Shown: one piece after another, positions 36,301-43,625 of the stretch
Layout of the letters: every line of letters begins with the position of its first letter
How positions within the stretch are numbered: position 1 is the stretch's first letter
Assembly: GCA_017935785.1 (NCBI GenBank)
Contig: JAGBGU010000053.1
Location: 1 to 52,816, forward strand
Length of the DNA: 52,816 nt
Source: Bacteroidaceae bacterium
Lineage (GTDB): Bacteria; Bacteroidota; Bacteroidia; Bacteroidales; Bacteroidaceae
Direction of reading: 5' to 3'
The notes under the pieces: generated by a model
The model's input: only the letters and a program-made list of their open reading frames with translations
What the model was told of the DNA's origin: nothing
Database searches by the model: none
Translations under genes and position numbers: made by a program

Positions 36301-37267
36301 TATATTCGAAAGCCACAACGGTCTCGTTGTCCTTAAGGTCTTCCTGCAAGGGAGACAGATGCACATAGGGGTCACCGTCCAATGTCTTGATATGATAATA
36401 ATAAGGCTCAACCTGGGTTAGCTCCATTCCGTGCATGTTCACACCAATCTGGAAATTGCCGTTTGTGGCAGGCACAGCCTCAAACTCCTCGGCTCCGGTA
36501 TCCATGGCCTTTACATTATTATATAGAGTCCCTACCTGGTCTGTGCTGAGCACATCGCCATAGATACGCGCCACGGCTATGTTACCGGCAAAGCCGCGTA
36601 CACATTGGCCGTCAGGATCCACGTCACCGCCGATAGAGAACCACATATTGCCCTCGCCAGCCTCTTTATACATTCCGTCCACATCGAACTTCTTGGCCAA
36701 TACGCCATCCACGTAAACGTTCATCACGCTCTTTTCGGGATTGTGCACAGCCACAATGTGGTAATACTTGCCGCTCTCGGGAACGATACCGCTCGGTACG
36801 ATCTGGGCTTTTCCGCCCACGTTGGCTTCAAACGAAATCTGGTAGCTCTGGCTGCCGTTTCCTACAAAAATCTGGCCGCCACCGCCTTCGTTTGTTGAAA
36901 GGATTGCCGCCTGTTCAGAGCTTACGTCGATAATCTTACTTACCGGACGAACCAGCACCTCCCAGGTAAATCCGTCCTTCAGCGCATCGCGGAAAGCCTG
37001 GTTTTCTTCGTAGTCCACACGGAAATAGCTCTGAGGGATGAAACCCCACACATTGTCACTAAGGCATGCTGTATTGATGCCATACTTGAGGCTTTGCTTT
37101 ACCGTTGGCGTACCAATGGCCTTCACCTCGTTCTTCATGGCGGAAACGTCCTCGGCCGTTCCGTCCGTTTTGAACACCACATCCAGCAAGTCGGCCTGTG
37201 GAACTTGCGCCCACGAAGTCGCCGCTATCATTGCAGTGGTCATCAACGACAAAAATCTACGTTTCAT
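30362..37267 (-). CDS. 2301-aa modular surface protein: LamG, GLUG, discoidin, sorting domain
   Basis: Signal peptide MKRRFLSLMTTAMIAATSWA. Approximate domains: LamG-like (25-255), a GLUG-type beta-helix block (455-650), helical linkers (700-870), a carbohydrate-binding-like beta domain (870-1060), a second GLUG block (1210-1400), an F5/8 type C (discoidin)-like domain (1490-1656), a third GLUG block (1730-1930), a second LamG-like domain (1960-2200), and a C-terminal domain ending in 'NGQVVYNGKAGGMNLKPGIY' with a basic tail, like type IX secretion sorting domains. GLUG blocks 1 and 2 are near copies ('GEIVSGIAAGNYGG' in both, about 770 residues apart). Role inferred: secreted or surface-anchored glycan binding or adhesion; no catalytic domain seen. 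Confidence 0.85.
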   Translation of the reverse strand: MKRRFLSLMTTAMIAATSWAQVPQADLLDVVFKTDGTAEDVSAMKNEVKAIGTPTVKQSLKYGINTACLSDNVWGFIPQSYFRVDYEENQAFRDALKDGFTWEVLVRPVSKIIDVSSEQAAILSTNEGGGGQIFVGNGSQSYQISFEANVGGKAQIVPSGIVPESGKYYHIVAVHNPEKSVMNVYVDGVLAKKFDVDGMYKEAGEGNMWFSIGGDVDPDGQCVRGFAGNIAVARIYGDVLSTDQVGTLYNNVKAMDTGAEEFEAVPATNGNFQIGVNMHGMELTQVEPYYYHIKTLDGDPYVHLSPLQEDLKDNETVVAFEYKTATDISGAEFFFSPIAGGREMSFDIPAAEDWTMKYVNIEDQRKSFNWGKAGEFFRIDPGAVAEVELDIRNIHFITKEEYLEIVGGTELALEQDAEGWYLVTNAEDLMTLSEGVNSGFFREVKVRLTDHIDMSGIEGYVPIGVANSNELNHTGQPISNRGFAGEFDGQGFTIANLTATVNNAYATSGVFGTVTGTVRNLGVVGYYWENGYSGRHGALAGQLVEGLIENCYVVESHVVNTGEIVSGIAAGNYGGTIQNCFEYNNNINPYPRAGMLVGDNYDDNQVRKGKVINCYSQNFVTGEGRSGGYGGGKTNCQDHVSAEAFQNGEVAYKLNGSTFNPNGVWRQELGGDEYPVLDKEKPLVVVSLSGTNENISADGLSDFVSMLVDEESTFMDETVCQAEITAQYAALIEKLEGIASLEEFVPILEEMKAVRAAMIESAKAYAAYVAKVEEVTAYMAENTNFGGAGRELLETYLNETVEPDSTQFPNGSYAYVMENLLLDNEGIAAEAAFVQQLLDKAIATGYLAGADVTSMIVNADFAKNNEGWTYNNALGFTNVGDAGVTRIGETGTRIEFGQTITGLTPGVYELKVNAAYRADGYNQSYAQNSFIYAGENKVYTAALIEGMQPADPAPAHADKYEPVTDIEGNTIGYLPTNSSALAYAFGDGLYQHSVVALVGEDGTLSIGVSTPGCKAANQTWIGPFSMTYCGELDNPLAEEAIDRTLACQVARLTTLNEKYPTFSVENGNANAAPNYAMATQNKVAEVLGTVSAAGTVEEKWAKVKELGDLMQEVYDTKMAYTNMMTKAEVLQEISGEMFLAEMITEAEAGKMDESYNTITNAYLDGAYSMEEAQNVNPFEGLSFMPVIENNVAQLSNAKEFIMFASLVNAGIGNTMDAVLLNDIDMTGVTFYAPIGYATPGNLNGAGGEITVPGYQGVFDGRGFSIKNLTATYNSNYASSGVFGNNSGTIRNLIIDNYVFEFGDKAAYSGRHGALCGQNLPGGLIENCAIINSRVNHTGEIVSGIAAGNYGGLVRACFENKNFINPYSRAGMIVGDNRDDNQQRFGTVDYCFSGSFVTGDGRSGGYLGTMTNSRNSVSTDVYATGEIAYILNQANEGHPECMEWKQTIGEDASPVLDQSHMKVLLVDGGYSNYDGINNELRLAMLTARNLLAPIMQKSGKPMIYDTNQFSTNCQWGTEGGLENLLDGSTKTFFHSDASGAGQDQFRAGTQYLQVALDKAVRGFYMEYSGRGDGAPEKFWHDTPNKIRILATNTPDDEKSWTEICVVEYPEIPNQNDAYFKNTEPIMLGGSYQYIRFNMLQATSGYAYWNVSEFQLYTADEGISYYDEHPELQAAADALTALCDAAVEKIASLSATEQDVADMKAAIAELRRMVPGSMVPFTGTKDDPILIATAEEMEDLRKQMVAGKKTYVQLLNDIDMAEVEDWTPLNVASDIANGREYQNFIDFDGCGHVIRNFSCTVPGQYYNSFFGILSGDVRNVGFENANVKADVSGTGILAGYMGHDMYIGNDAKKITSTLYNVWVTGKLNVTSGYAGGLVGNVGGPAYIKNCYTNVEITSEADYTGGLVGRVRGELTILQAYAAGSMNKGGGIVGGGQKTYTPASTYENVVVWNNTDNNFGTTVDAAPDLTTALPTADLMDIVFNEDGSAADVSPMQHTVQTYGAPTVVYSEKYGRNIATMKAEMGTYPTDCYIVDYAGNENFKNALTDGFSMETTFAIEYDKVGGNSKMFSAMASGGFGFEINGGHLDFLTHNGAYVKAQSEIYPISKVFYHAVGVYNKTEEMMYIYVNGVLLKMVEMKGDMVFPANEIDHWIGIGADTGTKDGVPTPEAGANWEIVNARIYNEPLTQDNVSALYAQVENKQGAADTKTGISFYDGSNFAALQSTVVGWGAPWQCDMAEGSYPTFDLLTAIDKITADPALKSDVVTVYTTNGQVVYNGKAGGMNLKPGIYVIKGDGRTYKMAIK

Positions 37268-37319
37268 GATTTTTCTTGATTTTTGGTTAAAAATTAAATG
37301 AAATTCACTCTATATGATG

Positions 37320-37327
37320 CAAATATA
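37320..37327 (-). promoter_or_regulatory. -7 box TATATTTG for the 2301-aa protein gene
   Basis: Perfect TAnnTTTG on the minus strand, with TTGT 20 bp upstream; 52 bp before the start codon. Confidence 0.7.
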
Positions 37328-37434
37328 ACAAAAATTCACAAACTTGCACAACATTTAGTCCAAAAAACTTCCGGTATGAACCTGAATCGGATTCTAAAAT
37401 ATGTTTAAAGAAATCAAAAACAACCGCAAAAAAC

Positions 37435-37474
37435 GTGTTCCGGCTCTTGTGAAACGGGGAAAGCGCCGGAACAC
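37435..37474. repeat. Hairpin GTGTTCCGG/CCGGAACAC
   Basis: A perfect 9-bp inverted repeat with a 22-nt loop, between the tandem array and the surface-protein promoter. Function unknown. Confidence 0.5.
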
Positions 37475-37534
37475 ACTCGTGACCCACTTTCGTCGGACAT
37501 TTTCTCCCGTCTCAATCTAAAAACAGACTTTATA

Positions 37535-37855
37535 CACTGCAAAGATATAATTTCAAAATGAAATTTCATTTTCACACACTGCGAAGATATAATTTCAAAA
37601 TGAAATTCCATTTCCACACACTGCGAAGTTACAATTTCAAAATGAAATTCCATTTCCACACACTGCGAAGTTACAATTTCAAAATGAAATTCCATTTCCA
37701 CACACTGCGAAGATACAATTTCAAAATGAAATTCCATTTCCACACACTGCGAAAGTACAATTTCAAAATGAAATTCCATTTCCACACACTGTGAAAGTAT
37801 AATTTCAAAATGAAATTCCATTTCCACACACTGCGAAAGTATAATTTCAAAATGA
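37535..37855. repeat. 42-bp tandem array, eight units (array 2)
   Basis: CACTGC/CACTGT recurs at 37535, 37577, 37619, 37661, 37703, 37745, 37787 and 37829, exactly every 42 bp. Each unit holds the dyad AATTTCA-AAA-TGAAATT; in most units the overlapping dyad GAAAT-TCC-ATTTC follows. On the minus strand the unit nearest the surface-protein gene carries a perfect -7 box (TATCTTTG, 37540-37547); the others carry one- or two-base variants (TATCTTCG, TAACTTCG, TACTTTCG). 42 bp is both 14 codons, hence spurious ORFs on both strands, and four helical turns. Confidence 0.9.
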
Positions 37856-37925
37856 CACAATGCCTACCCGAATACGGAAAACGTGTTTTTGAGCCTGTTG
37901 GGCCTTCAGAGCGCCACGAACTATA

Positions 37926-37973
37926 AAAAATACGGTTCTGCCGCCTTTTCCCGACACGCAGAACCGTATTTTT
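37926..37973. terminator. Terminator of the GtrB operon
   Basis: A 16-bp perfect stem (arm AAAAATACGGTTCTGC at 37926) with a 16-nt loop and T runs in both directions; it lies just beyond the gtrB-like stop codon. Confidence 0.9.
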
Positions 37974-38005
37974 CAGACAAGAGATGCTGTCCGACAGAGC
38001 GGAAC

Positions 38006-38926
38006 CTACTTCCCCACCTCGTCCATGACAAAATAATGGGGACGGTGCTTTACCTCCTTATAAATCTTTCCTATGTATTCGCCCGTGACGCCCAGGGCCA
38101 GCAGGAACGTTCCGCCCACAAACCAAAGGGAGACGAGCAGCGAGGTCCATCCCTGTATTGTATTGCCACGCACATGTTCCGCCAACGCCCAAATGATAAC
38201 CCCTAATGCAATAAGGATGAAGACAACGCCAAGTATGAAGATTAGACGCAGCGGCTTGACGCTGAAACTGGTAACGCCGTCCACCGCCAATGAAAGCATC
38301 TTGGACAGGGGATACTTGGACTCGCCGGCTTGGCGTTCCTTGCGGTTGTAATATTCCATCCTGACATTGAATCCCAACAAAGGCACCATGCCGCGCAGAT
38401 ACAAATTGCGTTCCTGATGAGCCAGCAGTGCCGCCAGCGCCCTTTGGCTCAGCAGACGGAAATCAGCATGGTTATATACCGTCTCGCTCCCCAGTGCCTT
38501 CATCAGTCCGTAGAAGGCCTGCGCCGTCCACTTCTTGAAGAAACTGTCCGAAGAGCGGTCGGCACGCACGCCGTAGACAACGTCGGCCCCCTCTGTATAA
38601 TCCATGACCATGCGTCCTATCACATCCACATCGTCCTGCAGGTCTGCATCAATGGACACTATGGCCTCCGCTTCGGCAGCCACATGCTCCATGCCTGCCC
38701 ACAATGCCTGCTGGTGTCCCACGTTATGCGCCAGCCGGACGCCGCGGACCAAGCCATACTCTTCGCTAAGGCGCTGGATGAGGTTCCACGTATTATCGCG
38801 GCTTCCGTCATCCACATACAGGATGCGCGCCGGACGTACAAGATTCTTGATGACTGCAGCCAGTTGGCGAGTGGTTTCTTCCAGAACCGCTTCTTCATTA
38901 TAGCAGGGGACAACGATGTAAATCAT
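38006..38926 (-). CDS. GtrB-like polyprenyl-phosphate glycosyltransferase
   Basis: A 306-aa GT2 with two C-terminal membrane helices (about 225-290). Motifs: 'IYIVVPCYNEEAVLEET', 'ILYVDDGSRDNTW', 'NVGHQQALWAGM' and the DxD 'SIDADLQDD'. GtrB/Dpm-type enzymes load a sugar from its nucleotide onto undecaprenyl phosphate at the cytoplasmic face. Last gene of a four-gene operon and directly after a GtrA homologue, the usual partner for flipping the lipid-linked sugar. Confidence 0.93.
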   Translation of the reverse strand: MIYIVVPCYNEEAVLEETTRQLAAVIKNLVRPARILYVDDGSRDNTWNLIQRLSEEYGLVRGVRLAHNVGHQQALWAGMEHVAAEAEAIVSIDADLQDDVDVIGRMVMDYTEGADVVYGVRADRSSDSFFKKWTAQAFYGLMKALGSETVYNHADFRLLSQRALAALLAHQERNLYLRGMVPLLGFNVRMEYYNRKERQAGESKYPLSKMLSLAVDGVTSFSVKPLRLIFILGVVFILIALGVIIWALAEHVRGNTIQGWTSLLVSLWFVGGTFLLALGVTGEYIGKIYKEVKHRPHYFVMDEVGK

Positions 38927-38929
38927 TTT

Positions 38930-39328
38930 TTAGGCACTGATTGTATTAGCGTGAGACTTCAGGGATTTGAACACATATCTTACCAAAAGAAAATTTACCG
39001 GAACGGCAATGGCATAGACAGGCAGCGGCACCAGCGTCTTGCTGATTCCCGCCCACAGGAACAACTGGAAAAGGGCCATATGGAGCAGGAAGTTTATGCC
39101 GTGCGCGCCCAGCATTCCCGCCAGACGCTTCCAGGTGGGGGTGGTACGGAAGGTAAAATATGCGGTGGCAAAAAAGTTAAAGACAAAACTCAGGACATAG
39201 CCTGCGGCATAAGCCAGTGTGGCCCAGACCACATACATGAGCGCATAATACAGACCATAATGAAGAAGTGTGGCAAGCACGCCCACCACAACGAATCTCA
39301 ACATCTCGCCTATTGCACGTTTCTTCAT
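38930..39328 (-). CDS. GtrA-like family membrane protein
   Basis: A 132-aa protein with four membrane helices and the GtrA signature 'EMLRFVVVGVLATLLHYGLY' at the N-terminus and 'AAGYVLSFVFNFFATAYFTF' after it. GtrA members are thought to flip polyprenyl-phosphate sugars or assist the GtrB reaction. The start overlaps the LtaS-like stop by 4 bp and the stop is 3 bp before gtrB, so the three are translationally coupled. Confidence 0.93.
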   Translation of the reverse strand: MKKRAIGEMLRFVVVGVLATLLHYGLYYALMYVVWATLAYAAGYVLSFVFNFFATAYFTFRTTPTWKRLAGMLGAHGINFLLHMALFQLFLWAGISKTLVPLPVYAIAVPVNFLLVRYVFKSLKSHANTISA

Positions 39329-41253
39329 CGGACTGTGGTCTTTCCTTGTTGTAACAGATATTGTGCGCTCTGAATCATGCTGAACAGATAATTGCGCATC
39401 TCGCTGAAGATGCTGTCCGCACCGTCCGCATTCTTCCCGTCCCTGTAGAAATGTTCCTGTCCGGTAGAAGGTTCGTATACGTAGAACCGGCTGCTGTCAC
39501 GGGCGCAGATTACATTATCCGCCGTATAGAAGGCACAGGGACGCTTTGTCCTGTTCAGGTCCACACCGAAGTTGTGCTGCCGAGCGCCAATCCCCAGCAA
39601 GCCCAGCAGCGTGGGCTGTACATCCATCTGCAAAGCCCATTCCCGGCGGATTTGCGGTGTTCCCCCAGGCACATGAATCATCAGGGGCACATGGTTGTAG
39701 CTTTCGGGGTTGACGCTTTCCGCCTCGCCCACCAGTTTGCCGTGGTCGCCGATGAGCACAAATACGGTATTGGCATACCAGGGCTTCTTGCGAGCCTCAT
39801 CAAAGAACAGGCGCAAGGCCCAGTCGGCATATTCCACAATCTGTGTTTCCTCGTCCTCCGACTTCGGGCGGAAGTGTTCGGGAATCACATAGGGTGGGTG
39901 ATTGCTGATGCTGAGCAGCGTGGCAAAAAACGGTTCGGACTTGCCGTCAAAACGGTCCAGCACCTTCAGGGCATAACGGTACATATAGTCATCCTGCACG
40001 CCGAAACTGTTCACCACCTGCTCCTTGGGATAGTTCTCCTGCGCATAAATCTCGTCATATCCGTTGGTGCGCAGAAAGGCGTTCATGTTGTCATACTGGC
40101 TTTCGTGCGTCATAAAGAAGAGGTTGCGGTATCCGGCCTCGCGCAATGCCGTGGGCAGTCCGGAATATGTCGGGATGTTGCTACCCTTCATCAGATTGCG
40201 GTACATCAGTGCCGGATAGGAGTAGAGCGTAGCATACAGTCCGTGGTTGGTATGGATGCCGGCAGAATAACAGTTGGCAAAGCTCAGACTATTACGGTAC
40301 AGACTGTCCAGAAAAGGCGTCAGGCATTGCTTCTGACCGAATGCCTGCATAAAGTCGGCGCTCATGGACTCCATGAAAATCAGTACCACATTGCGTTTCC
40401 CCTTAATGGTGTCCGCCGGTTGCAGTTCGTATTGCAGCGGTGCGTCCTCCGGTCCCTGACGCTTCAGATAGGCGCGTGTTCTGTCGAGAGCCTCGGCATT
40501 GTCCATCAGATGGAGCAGGGCATTTTCCGGGCGGAAGTCGTCCAGCGTACTGGTCAGCAGGTTGAAGGCCGGGTTCACCCCCAACTGGTTCAGGAACGGG
40601 TCCTGACAATAGTAGGCGGCACTTACCTTAATGGGATTGTACCCCCTGCGTCCCCGTATCCCGAAAAGGCAAAGTCCGATACAGGCCAGCCCCAAAGCCA
40701 ACGCCGGCAGTCTGGCAAGGAACCGCGAAGAAGGGGCCGGCATAACAAACTGCCGCATCCATCTGTTACTGGCCCAAATGAAAACCGTCAGCAGCACAAT
40801 GAAGGCGAGCATGGGCGGATAGTACGATGCCTCGCCAAAAAGCATCCCGAAGGTGGTTGTCCCGTATTCTGCCCAATTCCAGATACTGCTGTTGATATTC
40901 TTGAAAAAATACAGGAAATAAGGGATATTGGCGGCACTTACCGCAAAGGCCACTCCCCAGAGCGCCTGCATCCAGCGCACGGAGCAGACAAGCGGAAGAC
41001 GGCTTCGCAACCCTATTGCGCAGGAGAGGAGAATCACCGCCAACGGCACAATGAGTATGTAACAGGCAATGACATTGTCAAACCACAATCCGTGCAGGAA
41101 TGCAAGACTTTGCAGACCGGCCTTTCCCGCAGAATCCGCGCTGAGCATGGAATGTCCCGCCACAAAAAGGACAAGGCGCAGCACGGCCAGCACAAGAAGT
41201 CCCAGCACATGTACGCCCAGCAAGACAGCCAATTGTAACAGAAACCTTTTCAT
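39325..41253 (-). CDS. LTA-synthase-like (sulfatase-fold) transferase
   Basis: A 642-aa alkaline-phosphatase-superfamily membrane enzyme. Five N-terminal membrane helices (about 1-220) anchor a periplasmic domain with metal site 'NVVLIFMESMSADFM', the region of the catalytic Thr in 'AGIHTNHGLYATL' (Thr335 candidate), 'FFATLLSISNHPPY' and 'FVLIGDHGKL'. Relatives transfer glycerol phosphate or phosphoethanolamine from phospholipid to glycans. A Gram-negative has no lipoteichoic acid, so the acceptor here is probably an LPS, capsule or periplasmic glycan. 4 bp after the GDPD-like stop. Confidence 0.9.
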   Translation of the reverse strand: MKRFLLQLAVLLGVHVLGLLVLAVLRLVLFVAGHSMLSADSAGKAGLQSLAFLHGLWFDNVIACYILIVPLAVILLSCAIGLRSRLPLVCSVRWMQALWGVAFAVSAANIPYFLYFFKNINSSIWNWAEYGTTTFGMLFGEASYYPPMLAFIVLLTVFIWASNRWMRQFVMPAPSSRFLARLPALALGLACIGLCLFGIRGRRGYNPIKVSAAYYCQDPFLNQLGVNPAFNLLTSTLDDFRPENALLHLMDNAEALDRTRAYLKRQGPEDAPLQYELQPADTIKGKRNVVLIFMESMSADFMQAFGQKQCLTPFLDSLYRNSLSFANCYSAGIHTNHGLYATLYSYPALMYRNLMKGSNIPTYSGLPTALREAGYRNLFFMTHESQYDNMNAFLRTNGYDEIYAQENYPKEQVVNSFGVQDDYMYRYALKVLDRFDGKSEPFFATLLSISNHPPYVIPEHFRPKSEDEETQIVEYADWALRLFFDEARKKPWYANTVFVLIGDHGKLVGEAESVNPESYNHVPLMIHVPGGTPQIRREWALQMDVQPTLLGLLGIGARQHNFGVDLNRTKRPCAFYTADNVICARDSSRFYVYEPSTGQEHFYRDGKNADGADSIFSEMRNYLFSMIQSAQYLLQQGKTTVR

Positions 41254-41257
41254 CTCA

Positions 41258-41995
41258 TCAACGGTGATAACGACCCTTGTCTTTTACCAGAATGGCCTTG
41301 AGACGGTCATCTGCCAGCATCATTTTTCCTACGGGATGCAAAAACACCTCCCACTGGACGGAGCGGTGTTTCCAGGTCAGGAACTCAATGTCCCGGTCCT
41401 TGTACTGTCCGCGCAACGTCATGTACCACCAGCCCGGGAATGACAAGGCCCTGACACATCCGCTTGCCGCCACCCGGTCCAGACGGGTAATCACACTGTC
41501 CGTCTGGAAACGGGTCAGTTCGGAAGGCTTGGGCGCGTCCACATAATACGACGTATAGAAATCATGAATGGTCAACAGGCGCATCAGGTCCCATCTGCGG
41601 CTCTCAATAATCAGACGTTCGTGAGCAATGTCATAAGTGCGGCAAAGGCTGTCAAGGCTAAGAAAGAACGCTTCTTTGTTCTCCTCGTCCAGATTCTTCA
41701 CGTCCATCCACATTCTGTTTCCGTCATGCTGCTGAAGATAAGCGAAATAAGGGGCAATGTCCAGCCCGAAGGTGGTGTCCTCATCATGCGTAACGTCCAT
41801 CCGTCCGTTTTCGCGGATACAGACATCCACCTCAATCAAGGCATATTCCCCACCCTTCTCTTCCAGCTTTTCCAAAGAATTGCACCTGTGCAGCCCAATC
41901 TTGTCCGGTCGGCTGCCCACTTGGAACCATGCCCACAGGGAATAGATTACCAAAAGGAATAATATGATGACAAATATAATACGAATCTTTTTCAT
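41258..41995 (-). CDS. GDPD-like phosphodiesterase, membrane-anchored
   Basis: 245 aa: one N-terminal membrane helix (MKKIRIIFVIILFLLVIY), then a TIM-barrel with glycerophosphodiester-phosphodiesterase marks: first catalytic His in 'GLHRCNSLEKL', metal-binding 'ALIEVDVCIREN' and second His in 'DVTHDEDTTFG'. It would hydrolyse glycerophosphodiesters in the periplasm. The start is set at 41995; the upstream frame crosses the divergent operon. First gene of the operon with the LtaS-like gene, so it may trim or recycle the phosphoglycerol product. The barrel is short for the family (about 210 aa). Confidence 0.8.
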   Translation of the reverse strand: MKKIRIIFVIILFLLVIYSLWAWFQVGSRPDKIGLHRCNSLEKLEEKGGEYALIEVDVCIRENGRMDVTHDEDTTFGLDIAPYFAYLQQHDGNRMWMDVKNLDEENKEAFFLSLDSLCRTYDIAHERLIIESRRWDLMRLLTIHDFYTSYYVDAPKPSELTRFQTDSVITRLDRVAASGCVRALSFPGWWYMTLRGQYKDRDIEFLTWKHRSVQWEVFLHPVGKMMLADDRLKAILVKDKGRYHR

Positions 41996-42093
41996 ACTGC
42001 AAAGAAACACATTTTTATCGAGACCATGAAGAATTTGACAACTTATCTTCCATTTTTCAAAGAAAAAGAAGGGCTGAAATGGAAAGAAATGGC

Positions 42094-42101
42094 TACTTTT
42101 G
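42094..42101 (+). promoter_or_regulatory. -7 box TACTTTTG for the GT2/WaaP/GT2 operon
   Basis: Perfect TAnnTTTG, 21 bp before the ATG at 42123; divergent from the GDPD operon. Confidence 0.6.
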
Positions 42102-42122
42102 CACGGTAAATACAAATTCAAA

Positions 42123-42839
42123 ATGGAAAAGCTCCTCATCATCACACCGGTCAAGGATTCCATCCAGACCACACTGGATACCATACATGCCATTATGGAG
42201 AGTCGGATTACCACGCCGCACTCGTACACCATATACAATGACAACTCCACTGCGGAGAATACTGCCATCCTTGAAAAAGAGGCGGAAAAGTATGGTTTCA
42301 GACTGGTGAACATCTGCGATCTGACAGACCACCCCTCGCCCAATTATCTGCTGGTGCTGCAAATGGCGCAACGCGAGGCGCTGGAACAAAACGCCGGCCT
42401 GTGCATTGTGGAAAGCGACGTTACCGTAAAGCCCGATACCCTTCAGCGTCTGTTCGACGGGGCAAAAACACGAAAGGACTGTGGCATAGCCGCCGCCGTT
42501 ACCGTGGACGGGAACGGAGACATCAACTATCCCTACCTTTATGCCAAAGGCCGGGAGAACCAGGAATACGAGACCAAGAAGCACTGCAGCTTCTGCTGTT
42601 CGCTGCTCACCCCCACCCTGCTCAGTCAATTCGATTTCCATCAACTGAACCCTGAAAAGAACTGGTTCGATGTAACCATCTCGCACCAGTCGCAAGCGCT
42701 GGGCCTGCGCAACTACCTTTTCACCACCCTGCCCGTACTGCACCGCCCCCACCAGAGCCGCCCCTGGAAACAGTTGAAATACAAGAATCCGCTGAAATAC
42801 TATTGGCTTAAATTCACAAAAGGACTGGACAAGATATGA
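42123..42839 (+). CDS. GT2-like glycosyltransferase
   Basis: A 238-aa GT-A-like protein: 'LLIITPVKDSIQTTLDTI', 'YTIYNDNSTAENT' and an acidic motif 'LCIVESDVTVKPD' in place of a plain DxD. Ends in a basic, aromatic C-terminus. Start placed at 42123 (MEKLLIITP), in accord with the -7 box. The stop overlaps the WaaP-like gene by 4 bp. Its GC content is like the main genome, unlike the two genes after it. Confidence 0.82.
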   Translation: MEKLLIITPVKDSIQTTLDTIHAIMESRITTPHSYTIYNDNSTAENTAILEKEAEKYGFRLVNICDLTDHPSPNYLLVLQMAQREALEQNAGLCIVESDVTVKPDTLQRLFDGAKTRKDCGIAAAVTVDGNGDINYPYLYAKGRENQEYETKKHCSFCCSLLTPTLLSQFDFHQLNPEKNWFDVTISHQSQALGLRNYLFTTLPVLHRPHQSRPWKQLKYKNPLKYYWLKFTKGLDKI

Positions 42840-43612
42840 TTACAGAAAAACAGATTTGTTCTCTGCACCCTACCACTCTCTATCTTCATCCTCAATATGA
42901 ACACCTCAGAGATTTCATGTATTCCCTGCCTGAAAGATTTTCAACAGGCGAAGGGTTCCTTATACATGACGGTAGAAACAAACTCCGGGAAATCACATAT
43001 AGGGAGGACACTTTTATTGTAAAAGCATATAAAAAGCCAAACATCATAAACCAATGCATATACGGTTTTCTGAGGCATTCAAAAGCGATGAGAGCATTCA
43101 GAAATGCACAGACACTGATAGACATTGGTATCGGCACTCCACAACCTGTCGGATACATCAACATACGCCAAGGCCTGTTTTTCTCAAAAAGTTTTCTTAT
43201 TACACTCAAATCCAAATGCAGGTTCCGCTACGACCAACTTTTTACACAATCTTTTGAAAATGAAGAAATGATCCTCCGCGAAATCGGACATGTAACGGCC
43301 GTTCTTCACAATAATGGTGTTGCCCATCTCGATTATGGCAGAGGGAATATTCTTTTTGACTGGGACGAGAATGGAAAAATCCGCATAGAATTGGTCGACC
43401 TTAACCGTATGAGATTCGGATCGCTCGACATGAAGGCCGGCTGCAAAAATCTTGAACGGCTCCCCGCCACGGCGCAAATGCACGGTTGGATTGCAGAAGA
43501 ATACGCTAAGGAGCGTGGCTTCGACACAGAAAAATGCTATCAACTGATGAGGCATTTCAGAAGCCTGCAGCCCTATCAGGAAAAGAACGAATTCACAAAC
43601 AGTCCCGAATAA
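42836..43612 (+). CDS. LPS kinase (WaaP/Kdo kinase-like)
   Basis: A 258-aa protein-kinase-fold enzyme of the Kdo/WaaP family: nucleotide-binding Lys in 'DTFIVKAYKKP', catalytic loop 'HLDYGRGNILFD' (Asp166, Asn171) and metal motif 'VDLNRMRF' (Asp188). These cytoplasmic kinases phosphorylate sugars of the lipid A-core. Coupled by a 4-bp overlap to the upstream GT2. The gene is visibly AT-richer than its upstream neighbour. Confidence 0.9.
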   Translation: MITEKQICSLHPTTLYLHPQYEHLRDFMYSLPERFSTGEGFLIHDGRNKLREITYREDTFIVKAYKKPNIINQCIYGFLRHSKAMRAFRNAQTLIDIGIGTPQPVGYINIRQGLFFSKSFLITLKSKCRFRYDQLFTQSFENEEMILREIGHVTAVLHNNGVAHLDYGRGNILFDWDENGKIRIELVDLNRMRFGSLDMKAGCKNLERLPATAQMHGWIAEEYAKERGFDTEKCYQLMRHFRSLQPYQEKNEFTNSPE

Positions 43613-43625
43613 AACACACTCCACA

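Noticed and set aside
37535..37855. CRISPR array
   Set aside because: Units are contiguous near-identical 42-bp blocks with no unique spacers, and no cas genes lie nearby.
37414..37860. 148-codon frame with a 14-residue repeat (minus strand) and a 78-codon frame opposite it
   Set aside because: Both arise because the 42-bp DNA unit is a multiple of three; no start signal or signal peptide, and DNA-level dyads explain the repeat.
39361..41238. 625-codon open frame on the plus strand
   Set aside because: Lies wholly antisense to the LTA-synthase-like gene; caused by GC-rich third positions, no domain or signal recognised.
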